DNA of 64,000 bases, taken from positions 62,001-126,000 of the forward strand of contig JAWLAN010000006.1 of assembly GCA_041395385.1 (NCBI GenBank), read 5' to 3'. The position numbers were made by a program, and so were the translations under genes. This DNA is from JAJVHZ01 sp041395385. Its GTDB lineage: Bacteria; Pseudomonadota; Gammaproteobacteria; JAJPIJ01. How positions within the stretch are numbered: the first letter of the stretch is position 1; each line of letters begins with the position of its first letter. The notes beneath the pieces are model-generated. The model saw only the letters and a list, made by a program, of their open reading frames with translations, ran no database searches and was not told the origin of the DNA. Of the stretch, positions 1 through 8,174 are shown piece by piece.

Positions 1-439
1 GCTGGCGGCCAACGACAGCCTCGGTCTGGCCGGCCTCGCGCTCGGCCAGTGTCTCGCCCACGCACAGTATCGGTACCAGCCCGTGTTCCAGCGCCTTGGC
101 GAACTTGCGGGCCACCAGCTCATCGGACTCGCCGTGGTACTGGCGCCGCTCGGAATGTCCCGCGATCACGTACCGGCAACCGACATCCCGGAGCATGCTC
201 GCGGCGATCTCGCCCGTGTAGGCGCCGCTGTCGTGAACGGAACAATCCTGGCCGCCGAGCGCCACGGGTGTCGGCCGAACCAGCTCAGCCACCGTGGCGA
301 GGTAGACAAAGGGAGGGCAGACTGCGATGTCGACACCGCTGATGTCTTCGGCATGCCGAAGGATCCCGTCCATCAGCTCCCGGATGGAGCCGAGCGTGCC
401 GTTCATCTTCCAGTTTCCGGCAACCAATGCGCGGCGCAC
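1..439 (-). CDS. tpiA: Triose-phosphate isomerase, 5' part (3' end off the window)
   Basis: Interconverts dihydroxyacetone phosphate and glyceraldehyde 3-phosphate in glycolysis and gluconeogenesis; cytosolic. Reading leftwards from a GTG, the protein begins MRRALVAGNWKMNG, the family N-terminus with the active-site Asn and Lys (N9, K11). It continues through the catalytic histidine in GHSERR (H95) to the GETLAEREAGQTE region before leaving the window. The catalytic glutamate lies beyond the edge. A second in-frame GTG six codons upstream (455-457) is possible; I prefer 439 because a GAGGG precedes it at normal spacing. No frameshift is visible. Identity is certain, the exact start less so. 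Confidence 0.93.
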   Translation of the reverse strand, partial: MRRALVAGNWKMNGTLGSIRELMDGILRHAEDISGVDIAVCPPFVYLATVAELVRPTPVALGGQDCSVHDSGAYTGEIAASMLRDVGCRYVIAGHSERRQYHGESDELVARKFAKALEHGLVPILCVGETLAEREAGQTEAVVGRQ

Positions 440-468
440 GTCCAAGCCCTCGTCCACAAAGGGCGCAA

Positions 469-497
469 AGCTTACCGATCAGGCGCTTCTAAATCAA
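469..497 (-). promoter_or_regulatory. Candidate sigma-70 promoter for tpiA
   Basis: On the minus strand a TTGATT -35-like hexamer (492-497) is followed after exactly 17 bases by TAAGCT (469-474), about 30 bases before the tpiA start. The -35 is good and the -10 is poor. Inferred from spacing and position only. Confidence 0.3.
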
Positions 498-553
498 TTT
501 GCGCTGCGGCCGTCTCGCCCGCTGCCGCGCGCCCGACGCCCTGCGCGGCCCGC

Positions 554-754
554 CTAGCACGCCGACGCCCAGCATGGCGGAAGGCTGCGGCGTCGCCGGC
601 TCCAGGCTCGCTCATGGAAGAAGTAGGCAAGGGTGTTGACGGCCGGCTCGACCAGCGCGATCGCGCCGCCGACGAGCACGTCGCCGCTGATGACGTAGGC
701 GACGGAAAAGGCGACGGTGAAGTGCACCATAGCGAATGTCATCGTCTTGGCCAT
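554..754 (-). CDS. Small DUF2061-family membrane protein
   Basis: A 66-residue protein starting MAKTMTFAMVHFTVAF with a central GGAIALVEPAVNTLAYFFHE segment. This is the conserved core of DUF2061 proteins, which carry about two hydrophobic helices and have no established function. The start is set by a strong GGAGGA four bases before the ATG; an upstream in-frame start would add 12 residues lacking family similarity. The tail after HERAW is arginine-rich. The gene stands alone, oriented like tpiA. A loose Fur-box-like AT-rich stretch lies about 60 bases upstream. Confidence 0.75.
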   Translation of the reverse strand: MAKTMTFAMVHFTVAFSVAYVISGDVLVGGAIALVEPAVNTLAYFFHERAWSRRRRSLPPCWASAC

Positions 755-968
755 GCAGTCCTCCGGGCTGAGCAATATCCGATTGATCACAGCCTAACGG
801 GCCTGTTTTATAAATGAAAATGAATCTTGTTTATCAGTCCGATAGCTCGGTCGAACGCGGCTCGACGACGGTGCTGCACGGAAACGCCGAGCCGCGATTT
901 TTCCATTAAATTACAGTCGGTTACCTTATGTACTGCATTCCATCACATAATTTCGGTTGACCCCCATC

Positions 969-985
969 ATGCTGTGATGCAGCAT
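969..985. promoter_or_regulatory. Palindromic operator candidate upstream of the PHA block
   Basis: ATGCTG-TGATG-CAGCAT is a perfect 6-bp inverted repeat with a 5-base spacer. It ends six bases before the preferred start of the patatin gene, in a locally AT-rich region. Position and symmetry suggest a repressor site controlling the patatin-phaC-ligase block. A PHA-responsive regulator such as PhaR is one possibility, but its known sites are not an exact match. Confidence 0.35.
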
Positions 986-991
986 TGTCTT

Positions 992-2017
992 ATGTTGCAT
1001 AGCAAGAAACAGGTAAGTCTCGCGCTGCAGGGCGGCGGTGCCCACGGCGCCTTCACCTGGGGAGTGCTTGATCGACTTCTCGAGGACGGGCGCGTGCGCA
1101 TCGAGGGCATCAGCGCCACGAGCTCCGGGGCCATGAACGCGGTCACCATGACCCAGGGGCTGCTGCGCGGCGGTCCCGACACCGCGCGCGAGGATCTCGC
1201 GCGATTCTGGGAGATGGTCGCGCAGCGCTCGCCGTTCGAGATGCCTGGTCAGGGAATGCTCGGACTGCTCGGTGCCGGGGGAGCGGAACCTCCGGCCTGG
1301 ATGCAGGCCTACATCGGGCTGTCGCGATCGCTGTCCCCCTACGTCGTGAATCCTCTCGACATCAATCCGCTGCGCGACATCCTGCGCGAGTTGATCGATT
1401 TCGATCGCCTGCGCCAGGACTGCTCCGTCAAGCTGTTCATCGCGGCGACACGCGTAAACAACGGCCGAATACGCATCTTCAAGAATGCCGAACTGAGCGT
1501 TGAGGCGATGCTCGCCTCGGCGTGCGTGCCGTCCATGCACCACGCCGTGGAGATCGACGGGGAGTCGTACTGGGACGGCGGCTTTTCCGGCAATCCCGCC
1601 CTCTTTCCGCTCATCTACGACTGCCGCAGCGAGGACATCGTCATCGTCATGCTGCACCCGTTGCAGCGGGAGAAGACCCCGACCAGCGCCAGGGCGATCT
1701 GGGAACACATGACCGAACTGGCCTTCAACACCGCGTTCATGCGGGAAATGCAGAGCATCGCCCAGCTCAAGCATCAGGCCGAGCAGCTCTGGGGTTTCGG
1801 CCCGGTGGAACGGCGCATCAAGCGCCTGAAACTGCACCTCATCGAGGGCGAGAACTCGCTCAGCGCCCTGAGCCACAACAGTCGTTTCAACGCGCGCCTG
1901 TCGTTCCTGACCCACCTGCGCGACCGCGGGCGCGACCATGCGACGCAATGGCTGGAAGAACAGTTCCCGCAGGTGGGCGCGCGCTCGACCCTGGACCTCG
2001 CCGCGCATTTCGCGTGA
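992..2017 (+). CDS. Patatin-like phospholipase/esterase
   Basis: A 341-residue patatin-family serine hydrolase, expected to cleave acyl esters with a Ser-Asp dyad. Visible are the glycine-rich oxyanion segment LQGGGAHGAF (about residues 13-21), the nucleophile elbow ATSSG (Ser44, with Ala in place of the usual first Gly) and the catalytic DGG (Asp195, in YWDGGFSGNP). The start at MLHSKKQVSLALQGGG is chosen because family members begin just before the glycine loop. An ATG 15 bases upstream (977) lies inside the palindrome, and neither start has a clear ribosome site. There is no signal peptide. The gene is six bases upstream of phaC, so a role in PHA granule or lipid turnover is likely but inferred. 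Confidence 0.85.
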   Translation: MLHSKKQVSLALQGGGAHGAFTWGVLDRLLEDGRVRIEGISATSSGAMNAVTMTQGLLRGGPDTAREDLARFWEMVAQRSPFEMPGQGMLGLLGAGGAEPPAWMQAYIGLSRSLSPYVVNPLDINPLRDILRELIDFDRLRQDCSVKLFIAATRVNNGRIRIFKNAELSVEAMLASACVPSMHHAVEIDGESYWDGGFSGNPALFPLIYDCRSEDIVIVMLHPLQREKTPTSARAIWEHMTELAFNTAFMREMQSIAQLKHQAEQLWGFGPVERRIKRLKLHLIEGENSLSALSHNSRFNARLSFLTHLRDRGRDHATQWLEEQFPQVGARSTLDLAAHFA

Positions 2018-2023
2018 GGCGCC

Positions 2024-3811
2024 ATGAACAAGGCAGTCGACGACAAGCACGCCGGCAAGACTGACACCTCACCGCGCCTGTGGGAGCAGTGGGCGGAAAG
2101 CGCGTGGGGGCGATATTGGCTCGATTGGCAGCGCCGGATGTGGTCGGAGCTGCCGCTGTCGCGACTGTTCCCGTTGGACCCCGCCGAGGTCTTCCGGGCG
2201 TGGACCGAGTTCAGTGAGACGCTTGCCGCGCAACCCGCCCTGCTCGACCGGCAGCTCAGCCTGCTCGCACTGGAGCAGTTGCGGCTGGGCCTGTGGGCCA
2301 CGCGGCAGCTGAGCGGCGATCTCGCCCCCGCACCTGTGCCGGCGCCCACGCGCGACCGCCGCTACAGCGACGAAGACTGGGAGACCGCGCTGCCTTTCAA
2401 CGTCCTGCGACTATCCCACCTGCTGTGGTCGCGGTGGCTGTCGGATACGGCGAGCCGGCTGGACCTCGACGCGTCCACACGGCAGCGTGTGCGCTTTTAC
2501 CTGCGACAATGGCTCGACGCGCTCAGTCCGTCGAACTTCCCGGTGACCAACCCCCAGGTGGTGCGCGAGACCATCGCCAGCGCCGGCGAGAACCTGCGGC
2601 GCGGGCTGAGCAACCTGCTGGCCGACGCCGGCCAGGGCGCGATCTCCGTCGTACCGCCAGCGCGCTTCCGCGCGGGTGAGAACCTGGCGCTGACGCCGGG
2701 GCAGGTCGTCCTGCGCAACGAGCTGATGGAGCTCATCCAGTACGCGCCGGCCACGAGGAAGACCTTCGCCGTGCCGCTGCTCATCCTGCCGCCCTGGATC
2801 AATCGCTACTATGTGCTCGATATCCGCCCGGGAATGAGCCTGGTCGAGTACCTCGTCGCGCAGGGTCATACGGTCTACATGGTGAGCTGGCGCAATCCCG
2901 ACGCGTCGCAGGCCGACGTCGAGCTCGAGGACTACCTGCGGCTGGGCGCGCTCGCGGCGATGAAGGCGGCGAAGTCGATCACCGGCAGCCGCAAGGTCAA
3001 CGTGGTGGGCTACTGCATCGGCGGCACCCTGCTCGGGATCATGCTGGCGCATCTGGCCGCGAAGGGCGACGGCAGCGTGGCGAGCGCGACCTTCCTGACC
3101 ACGCTGCTCGATTTCTCGGAGGTCGGCGAGACCGCGGTCTTCATTGACCGGCAACAGCTCGCCGAGGTCCAGAGGCGCATGGAAGAGAAGGGCTACCTCG
3201 CGCCTGAGGAGCTGAGCGCGGTCTTCCGGATGATGCGCAGCAACGATCTCATCTGGAACTTCGTGGTCAACAATTATCTCCTCGGACGCGAGCCGCCCGC
3301 GTTCGATCTCATGCACTGGAGCGTCGACGGCACCCGCCTGCCGCGGGCGATGCAGGAGTACTATCTGTACAACATGTACGTCCGCAACAATCTCAGCAAG
3401 CCCGGCGCACTGACGCTGCTCGGCACACCGATCGATCTCGGCCGCATCCGCTGTCCCGCCTATTTCGTCGCAGGCGCCGAAGACCACATCGTGCCCTGGC
3501 AGACGGCATACCGTTCGGCGCGCCTTGTCCCGGGAGCCGCCCGCTTCGTCCTCGGGCGCGCGGGACACATCACCGCCGTGGTGTGTCCCACCGGCGGGCG
3601 GCGCAACCAGTACATGGTCGGCGACTGCGCGCAAAGCGACCCCGACGCGTGGCTCGCGGCCCACGCACAGTCGCGCGAGGGCAGCTGGTGGCCGGACTGG
3701 ATCAAGTGGCTGGCGACGAGGTCGGGCGGGAAGCAGGCGCCGCCGCCGCTGGGCAACCGGCGCCATCCGCCGCTCATGGCGGCGCCCGGTCAGTACGTCC
3801 TGGATGAGTAG
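2024..3811 (+). CDS. phaC: Polyhydroxyalkanoate synthase, class I type
   Basis: Polymerises (R)-3-hydroxyacyl-CoA into polyhydroxyalkanoate on intracellular granules. The 595-residue length is typical of class I. The N-terminal PhaC_N region carries the NP/SNF segment near LSPSNFPVTNP and the PPWINRYYVLD motif. The lipase-like box GYCIGG holds nucleophile Cys331, with Asp487 in AGAEDHIVPW and His515 in GRAGHITAV completing the triad. The start follows GAGG and lies six bases after the patatin stop, so the two are probably co-transcribed. Granule genes such as phaA, phaB or phasins are not in this window. Confidence 0.93.
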   Translation: MNKAVDDKHAGKTDTSPRLWEQWAESAWGRYWLDWQRRMWSELPLSRLFPLDPAEVFRAWTEFSETLAAQPALLDRQLSLLALEQLRLGLWATRQLSGDLAPAPVPAPTRDRRYSDEDWETALPFNVLRLSHLLWSRWLSDTASRLDLDASTRQRVRFYLRQWLDALSPSNFPVTNPQVVRETIASAGENLRRGLSNLLADAGQGAISVVPPARFRAGENLALTPGQVVLRNELMELIQYAPATRKTFAVPLLILPPWINRYYVLDIRPGMSLVEYLVAQGHTVYMVSWRNPDASQADVELEDYLRLGALAAMKAAKSITGSRKVNVVGYCIGGTLLGIMLAHLAAKGDGSVASATFLTTLLDFSEVGETAVFIDRQQLAEVQRRMEEKGYLAPEELSAVFRMMRSNDLIWNFVVNNYLLGREPPAFDLMHWSVDGTRLPRAMQEYYLYNMYVRNNLSKPGALTLLGTPIDLGRIRCPAYFVAGAEDHIVPWQTAYRSARLVPGAARFVLGRAGHITAVVCPTGGRRNQYMVGDCAQSDPDAWLAAHAQSREGSWWPDWIKWLATRSGGKQAPPPLGNRRHPPLMAAPGQYVLDE

Positions 3812-3838
3812 TCCTTCGAACAAGGGGGGCCGGAATCC

Positions 3839-5392
3839 ATGCACATCGGTGATTACCTGGGACGGCGGTCGCTCTACACGCCCGATCGCATCGGTATCGT
3901 CGATGCCGGCAAGTCGCCGGCCTGGCGTCTGACGTTCGCGGCTCTCAACGAACGCGCCAACCGCTTTGCGAACTGGCTGCGCGACGCGGCCGGGATCGGG
4001 CATGGGGATCGCGTCGCCATCCTGGCGCGCGACGGCCTCGAACACATGGACTGTTTTTTCGCCTGCGGCAAGCTCGGGGCGATACACACCGCGCTGAACT
4101 GGCGGCTGCACTGGCGCGAGATCGAGGCGATCGTGGCGCAGACGCGGCCGCGGGCGCTCATCTACTGCGACGATTTCCGCGAGGCCGTCACCGAGCTGCA
4201 GCGGGCCATATCGGACACCGATCACGCCATCGGCCACTATCTGCACATCAGCGGTGAAGGCATCGACGGCAGTCTGCAGTTCGAGTCCGCGCTGCAATCC
4301 GGAAGAAGCGCGCCGGTGTGCTGCGAGGCGGTCACGGAGGAGGATATCGCGGCGCTGATCTTCACCGGCGGCACCACCGGGCAGCCGAAGGGCGCCGCCG
4401 TTTCCCACCGGATGATCGCGTGGAACACGCTCAACACCGTGATCCACGATCTCCACCACGATGACACCTACCTGAACGTCTTTCCCCTGTTCCACACCGG
4501 TGGGCTCTTCGTCTACACGCTGCCGCAGGTGATACTGGGGGGGATGACGGTACTCATGCGGCAATTCGACGCCGAGCGCGTGCTGCAACTGATCGAGGCC
4601 GAGAAGGTCACGCTGTTCGCCGGCGTTCCCACCATGTACCAGATGCTCACCCGCGCGCCGAACTGGCCGCGCGCCGACCTGAGCTCGTTGCGCTTCTGCG
4701 TCAGCGGCGGGGCGGCGCTGCCGTTGGAGCTCGTCGACCGCTACATGACGGAAAAGCGGGTGCGATTCAAGCAGGGTTTCGGCATGACCGAGTTCGGCCC
4801 GGGCGTATTCGCGCTGGCGCCGGAGGATGCGATCCACAAGGCCGGTTCCATCGGCCGCCCGAACTTTTTCGTCGACGCGCGCATCGTCGACCCGGATGGC
4901 GACGCCCTCGGCCCCGGGGAGGTCGGAGAGCTGCTGCTGCGCGGCCCGTCGTGCTGCTCCGGTTATTTCGGCGCGGACGGGCGCCGGCAACCGGTCACGG
5001 ACAAAGACGGCTGGCTGCACACCGGCGACCTGGCCCGCCGGGATGCGGACGGGTATTACTACGTCGTCGATCGCAAGAAGGACATGTTCATCAGCGGCGG
5101 CGAGAACATCTATCCGCTGGAGATCGAGACGGCGCTCTACCATCATCCGGCCGTGCACATGTGCGCGGTGGTGGGCGTGCCGGACACGCGCTGGGGCGAG
5201 TGCGGCGTTGCCTGCGTCGTGCTGAAGACCGGCGCCACCGTCACCGAAGCGGAGCTGATCGATTTCCTGGGCGAGCGCCTTGCGCGCTACAAGGTGCCCA
5301 AGCGCGTGGCCTTCATGGAGAGCATGCCGGTATCCGCCGCGGGCAAGATCCTCAAGCGCGAGCTGCGGCGACAGCTCACGGGACATTCCTGA
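3839..5392 (+). CDS. AMP-forming acyl-CoA synthetase
   Basis: A 517-residue ANL-superfamily ligase that activates a carboxylic acid as acyl-AMP and then acyl-CoA. It shows the phosphate loop TGGTTGQPKG (176-185), the motif GFGMTEFGPG, the LHTGDLARRDADG hinge, DRKKDMFISGGENIYP, and the C-terminal catalytic lysine in GKILKREL. Substrate length cannot be read from sequence; the fatty-acid-type hinge and position directly after phaC suggest supply of acyl-CoA for PHA or beta-oxidation. A run of G residues about nine bases upstream serves as ribosome site. Probably the last gene of the patatin-phaC operon. Confidence 0.88.
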   Translation: MHIGDYLGRRSLYTPDRIGIVDAGKSPAWRLTFAALNERANRFANWLRDAAGIGHGDRVAILARDGLEHMDCFFACGKLGAIHTALNWRLHWREIEAIVAQTRPRALIYCDDFREAVTELQRAISDTDHAIGHYLHISGEGIDGSLQFESALQSGRSAPVCCEAVTEEDIAALIFTGGTTGQPKGAAVSHRMIAWNTLNTVIHDLHHDDTYLNVFPLFHTGGLFVYTLPQVILGGMTVLMRQFDAERVLQLIEAEKVTLFAGVPTMYQMLTRAPNWPRADLSSLRFCVSGGAALPLELVDRYMTEKRVRFKQGFGMTEFGPGVFALAPEDAIHKAGSIGRPNFFVDARIVDPDGDALGPGEVGELLLRGPSCCSGYFGADGRRQPVTDKDGWLHTGDLARRDADGYYYVVDRKKDMFISGGENIYPLEIETALYHHPAVHMCAVVGVPDTRWGECGVACVVLKTGATVTEAELIDFLGERLARYKVPKRVAFMESMPVSAAGKILKRELRRQLTGHS

Positions 5393-5479
5393 CCACCGCG
5401 CCGCCGGCGCGTGCCGGCTTGCGCCGAACACGAGAGAACCCGCAGCGGCTCGCGCGGAGCGGTGGTCGGCGGCTGCGCC

Positions 5480-6136
5480 TCATCCGCCGCCGGCGTGCGG
5501 GCAGACTTCCACCAGGCAACAGCTGCCGCACAACGGTCTCGTCTTGCAGGCAACCTTGGCGTGACGGACGATGAGCGCGTGATATTCATTGTACAGGGGG
5601 GCATCGCCCCGCAGCGCGTGCTCGAACACGCGCCGCAGTTCCTCATAGGACTCATCGCCGCGGCAAAGGCCCAGGCGCGAGAAGATGCGGCGCGTATAGG
5701 CGTCGATGACGAACACGGCCCTGGCGAAGGCATACAACACGATGTCGTCGGCCGTCTCCGGACCAACGCCGTTCACGGCGAGGATCTCGCGGCGCAAGGC
5801 ATCGGTCGGCAGGGCACTCAGCGGCTCCATGCCGCCCTTCTCCAGGTACCAACGGCATAGGTTCTGCAGCCGTCCGGCCTTGACGTTGAAATAGCCCGAC
5901 GGGCGTATCAGTTCCGCGAGCTCCGTCGACGGCATCTCCGCGATCCGGCGGGCATCGAGACAGCCGGCGGCGGCGAGGTTTCCGATGGCGCGCTCGACGT
6001 TCGCCCAGGCGGCATTCTGGGTGAGCACCGCCCCGACCATGACCTCGAAGGCGGTGTCGCCGGGCCACCAGTGCTGTGGTCCGTAACGCCGGTGGAGACG
6101 CTGATAGAGGGCGCGCAGCGAGACCCGGGTGGTCAT
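5480..6136 (-). CDS. Endonuclease III-family HhH-GPD DNA glycosylase
   Basis: A 218-residue base-excision repair protein. Features are TQNAAWANVERAI near the N-terminus, a helix-hairpin-helix VNGVGPETADDIVLY, the catalytic aspartate in FVIDAYTRRIF, and a C-terminal iron-sulfur loop with four cysteines (C-x5-C-x2-C-x5-C). The lysine that makes E. coli Nth a bifunctional lyase (GRKTA) is glutamate here (GPETA), as in monofunctional MagIII-like members. I therefore do not call it nth. The start ATG overlaps the rluB stop as ATGA, which fixes the start and suggests translational coupling. Confidence 0.85.
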   Translation of the reverse strand: MTTRVSLRALYQRLHRRYGPQHWWPGDTAFEVMVGAVLTQNAAWANVERAIGNLAAAGCLDARRIAEMPSTELAELIRPSGYFNVKAGRLQNLCRWYLEKGGMEPLSALPTDALRREILAVNGVGPETADDIVLYAFARAVFVIDAYTRRIFSRLGLCRGDESYEELRRVFEHALRGDAPLYNEYHALIVRHAKVACKTRPLCGSCCLVEVCPHAGGG

Positions 6137-7200
6137 CCGCCGCGGCGCGGAGGCTTGCGCGCGGTCGCGCGCGCCGCGGACGGCCTTCCCTGGCCGGCGG
6201 CGCGCGGCGTTCCGGTTGCGGGCCCGCGCGCGCCCGCGGCTGACTGCCCCTTGCCCGCCGCGCGCCGACCCTCGGCGGGGCGGCGAGGTTTCGCGGCGGT
6301 CCGGGGCCGGGTGCTCGTCCATTCGTCCTCGGAGGTGCGAGCGGAGCGCGAGACCTCGGTCCGACGCCGCGCCCGGCCCTTGCTGCGGGCGCCCGCGCGC
6401 GCGCGCTTGGCGGCGGCCGCCTCGCGCTTGGTCTTGCTGCGCTTCGCCTCCTCGTCGAGCTCGATGCCGGCCACGGCGATCAGGGCATCGACCTCCGCGG
6501 GCTCGAGCTCCCACCAGCGGCCGGCGCGCTGATCCCGCGGCAGGACGATGGGTCCGTATCGAACCCGCGTGAGGCGGCTCACCTTCAATCCCTGGGACTC
6601 CCAGAGTCGCCGCACCTCGCGGTTGCGACCTTCGCGCAGCGTCACGTGATACCAGTGGTTGGCGCCCTCCCCGCCGGCGTCGGTGACGGTGTCGAAACGT
6701 GCCACACCGTCCTCCAGCGGCACGCCGGCGCGCAGGCGATCGAGCACCTCCGGCTTGACCTCCCCGAGCACGCGCACCGCGTACTCGCGCTCCACGCCTG
6801 TGGACGGATGCATGAGGCGATGCGCAAGCTCGCCGTCGGTGGTGAACAGCAGCAGGCCGGTGGTGTTGAAGTCGAGCCGCCCGATGCTGAGCCAGCGCCC
6901 GCCGCGGGCTCCGGGCAGATCCTCGTACACCGTCGGCCGGCCCTGCTCATCGCTTCGGGAGCAGACCCTGCCGGCCGCCTTGTGATAGCCGATGACGCGC
7001 AGCACGCGCCTGTAGAGCCGCTCCGACGGCACCAGTCGGCCGTCGACACGGACCTCGTCGCCGGGCCCGACCAGGTCGCCGAGGCCGGCGACCCTGCCGT
7101 TTATCGACACGCGCCCGGCCTCGATCCACGTCTCCATCAGCCGTCGCGAGCCCAGACCGGCGCGGGCGAGGACCTTGTGCAGTCGTTCGCGGGTGTTCAT
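6133..7200 (-). CDS. rluB: 23S rRNA pseudouridine synthase B
   Basis: Makes pseudouridine at position 2605 (E. coli numbering) of 23S rRNA. An N-terminal S4 RNA-binding domain (MNTRERLHKVLARAGLGSRR) is followed by the RsuA-family catalytic domain with the nucleophilic Asp in GRLDFNTTGLLLF and the RLMHPS segment. About 90 C-terminal residues form a highly basic, low-complexity tail of Lys, Arg, Ala and Gly, as in many proteobacterial RluB. The ATG at 7200 is preferred over upstream starts because it opens the S4 domain and leaves scpB intact. Part of the trpS-scpA-scpB-rluB chain. Confidence 0.9.
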   Translation of the reverse strand: MNTRERLHKVLARAGLGSRRLMETWIEAGRVSINGRVAGLGDLVGPGDEVRVDGRLVPSERLYRRVLRVIGYHKAAGRVCSRSDEQGRPTVYEDLPGARGGRWLSIGRLDFNTTGLLLFTTDGELAHRLMHPSTGVEREYAVRVLGEVKPEVLDRLRAGVPLEDGVARFDTVTDAGGEGANHWYHVTLREGRNREVRRLWESQGLKVSRLTRVRYGPIVLPRDQRAGRWWELEPAEVDALIAVAGIELDEEAKRSKTKREAAAAKRARAGARSKGRARRRTEVSRSARTSEDEWTSTRPRTAAKPRRPAEGRRAAGKGQSAAGARGPATGTPRAAGQGRPSAARATARKPPRRGG

Positions 7201-7294
7201 TGCGCGGGATGCTCCGCCGGGCGGCCGGCCGCGCGGGTCCTCGGACCCGGGCGCCAGTGCGCTCTCATCCGCCCGCCGATGGCGGTGCCCCCGG

Positions 7295-8173
7295 TTAGTC
7301 GGCGGCGGCATGCGGCATCCGCCGCTCGCCGTCTTCCCCGTCCGCGGCCGGCTCGTCCGCGTAGGAACGGGCGCCGCCGTTGCCGGCAGCGGCATCGACA
7401 TCCTCGGCGTCGCCGTCCTCCGCTGCCTCCTCGCCGCCCTGGGCGCCCGCCGCAGCGGCGGCGCCAGCCCCGGACTGCTCCCGCGGCCAGTCGGCATCGG
7501 CCGCAGCGGCGCCGTCCTCCTCCGCCTCGTCGTCCTGCCCGGTCGCCACGATCGCGGCGACCTCGCCGGCCGCCGCGCCGCCCGAGGCGGCCATCGGATT
7601 GCCGAACAGGTCGAGGTTGATGTCGTCGATGTCGCGCAATTCCGAGAGGCTCGGCAGCTCCGAGAGGCTGCCGAGGTTGAAGTAATCGAGGAACTGTCTC
7701 GTCGTCGCGTACACGGCGGGCCGACCCGGGACGTCGCGGTGCCCGACCACGCGCACCCATTCCCGCTCGGTGAGCGTCTTCATGATCGTGGCACCGACCG
7801 CCACACCGCGGATGTCCTCGATCTCCCCGCGCGTGATCGGCTGCCTGTAGGCGATGATGGCGAGCGTCTCGAGCAACGCGCGCGAATACTTTTGCGGACG
7901 CTCCTCCCAGAGCCTGTTGACCCAGGGCGCGATGTCCGCGCGCGTCTGGAACCGGTAGCCGCTGGCAACCTCCACGAGCTGGACGCCGCGATCGGCGTAT
8001 TCCTGCTGCAGCGAATCGAGCGCCGCCTTCACGGCGGCGCGATCCGGGCGCTCGCCCTGTTCATCGACGAGATCGCCGGAAAAAATGTCCAGCATGCGTT
8101 CGATCGACACCGGCTCGCTGGACACGAGCAACACCGCTTCCAGAATCTGCTTCAACTTGTCCATGGCATTCAT
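7295..8173 (-). CDS. scpB: Segregation and condensation protein B
   Basis: Winged-helix kleisin partner of the SMC-ScpAB condensin. The N-terminal LKQILEAVLLVSSEPVS, the ETLAIIAYRQPITRGEIEDIRG core and the FLDYFNLGSL segment are diagnostic. About 100 C-terminal residues form an acidic Ala/Glu/Asp-rich tail, common in gammaproteobacterial ScpB. The start is one of three close in-frame codons: ATG at 8173 lies just past the scpA stop, ATG at 8164 is an alternative, and a TTG at 8182 would overlap scpA. Tight spacing implies co-translation with scpA. Confidence 0.9.
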   Translation of the reverse strand: MNAMDKLKQILEAVLLVSSEPVSIERMLDIFSGDLVDEQGERPDRAAVKAALDSLQQEYADRGVQLVEVASGYRFQTRADIAPWVNRLWEERPQKYSRALLETLAIIAYRQPITRGEIEDIRGVAVGATIMKTLTEREWVRVVGHRDVPGRPAVYATTRQFLDYFNLGSLSELPSLSELRDIDDINLDLFGNPMAASGGAAAGEVAAIVATGQDDEAEEDGAAAADADWPREQSGAGAAAAAGAQGGEEAAEDGDAEDVDAAAGNGGARSYADEPAADGEDGERRMPHAAAD

Positions 8174-8174
8174 C

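Noticed and set aside
2411..5431. A 1006-codon open frame on the minus strand opposite phaC and the ligase
   Set aside because: Antisense shadow caused by high GC codon bias; no family motif, rich in Arg/Ala/Asp/His, while the plus strand has clear catalytic motifs.
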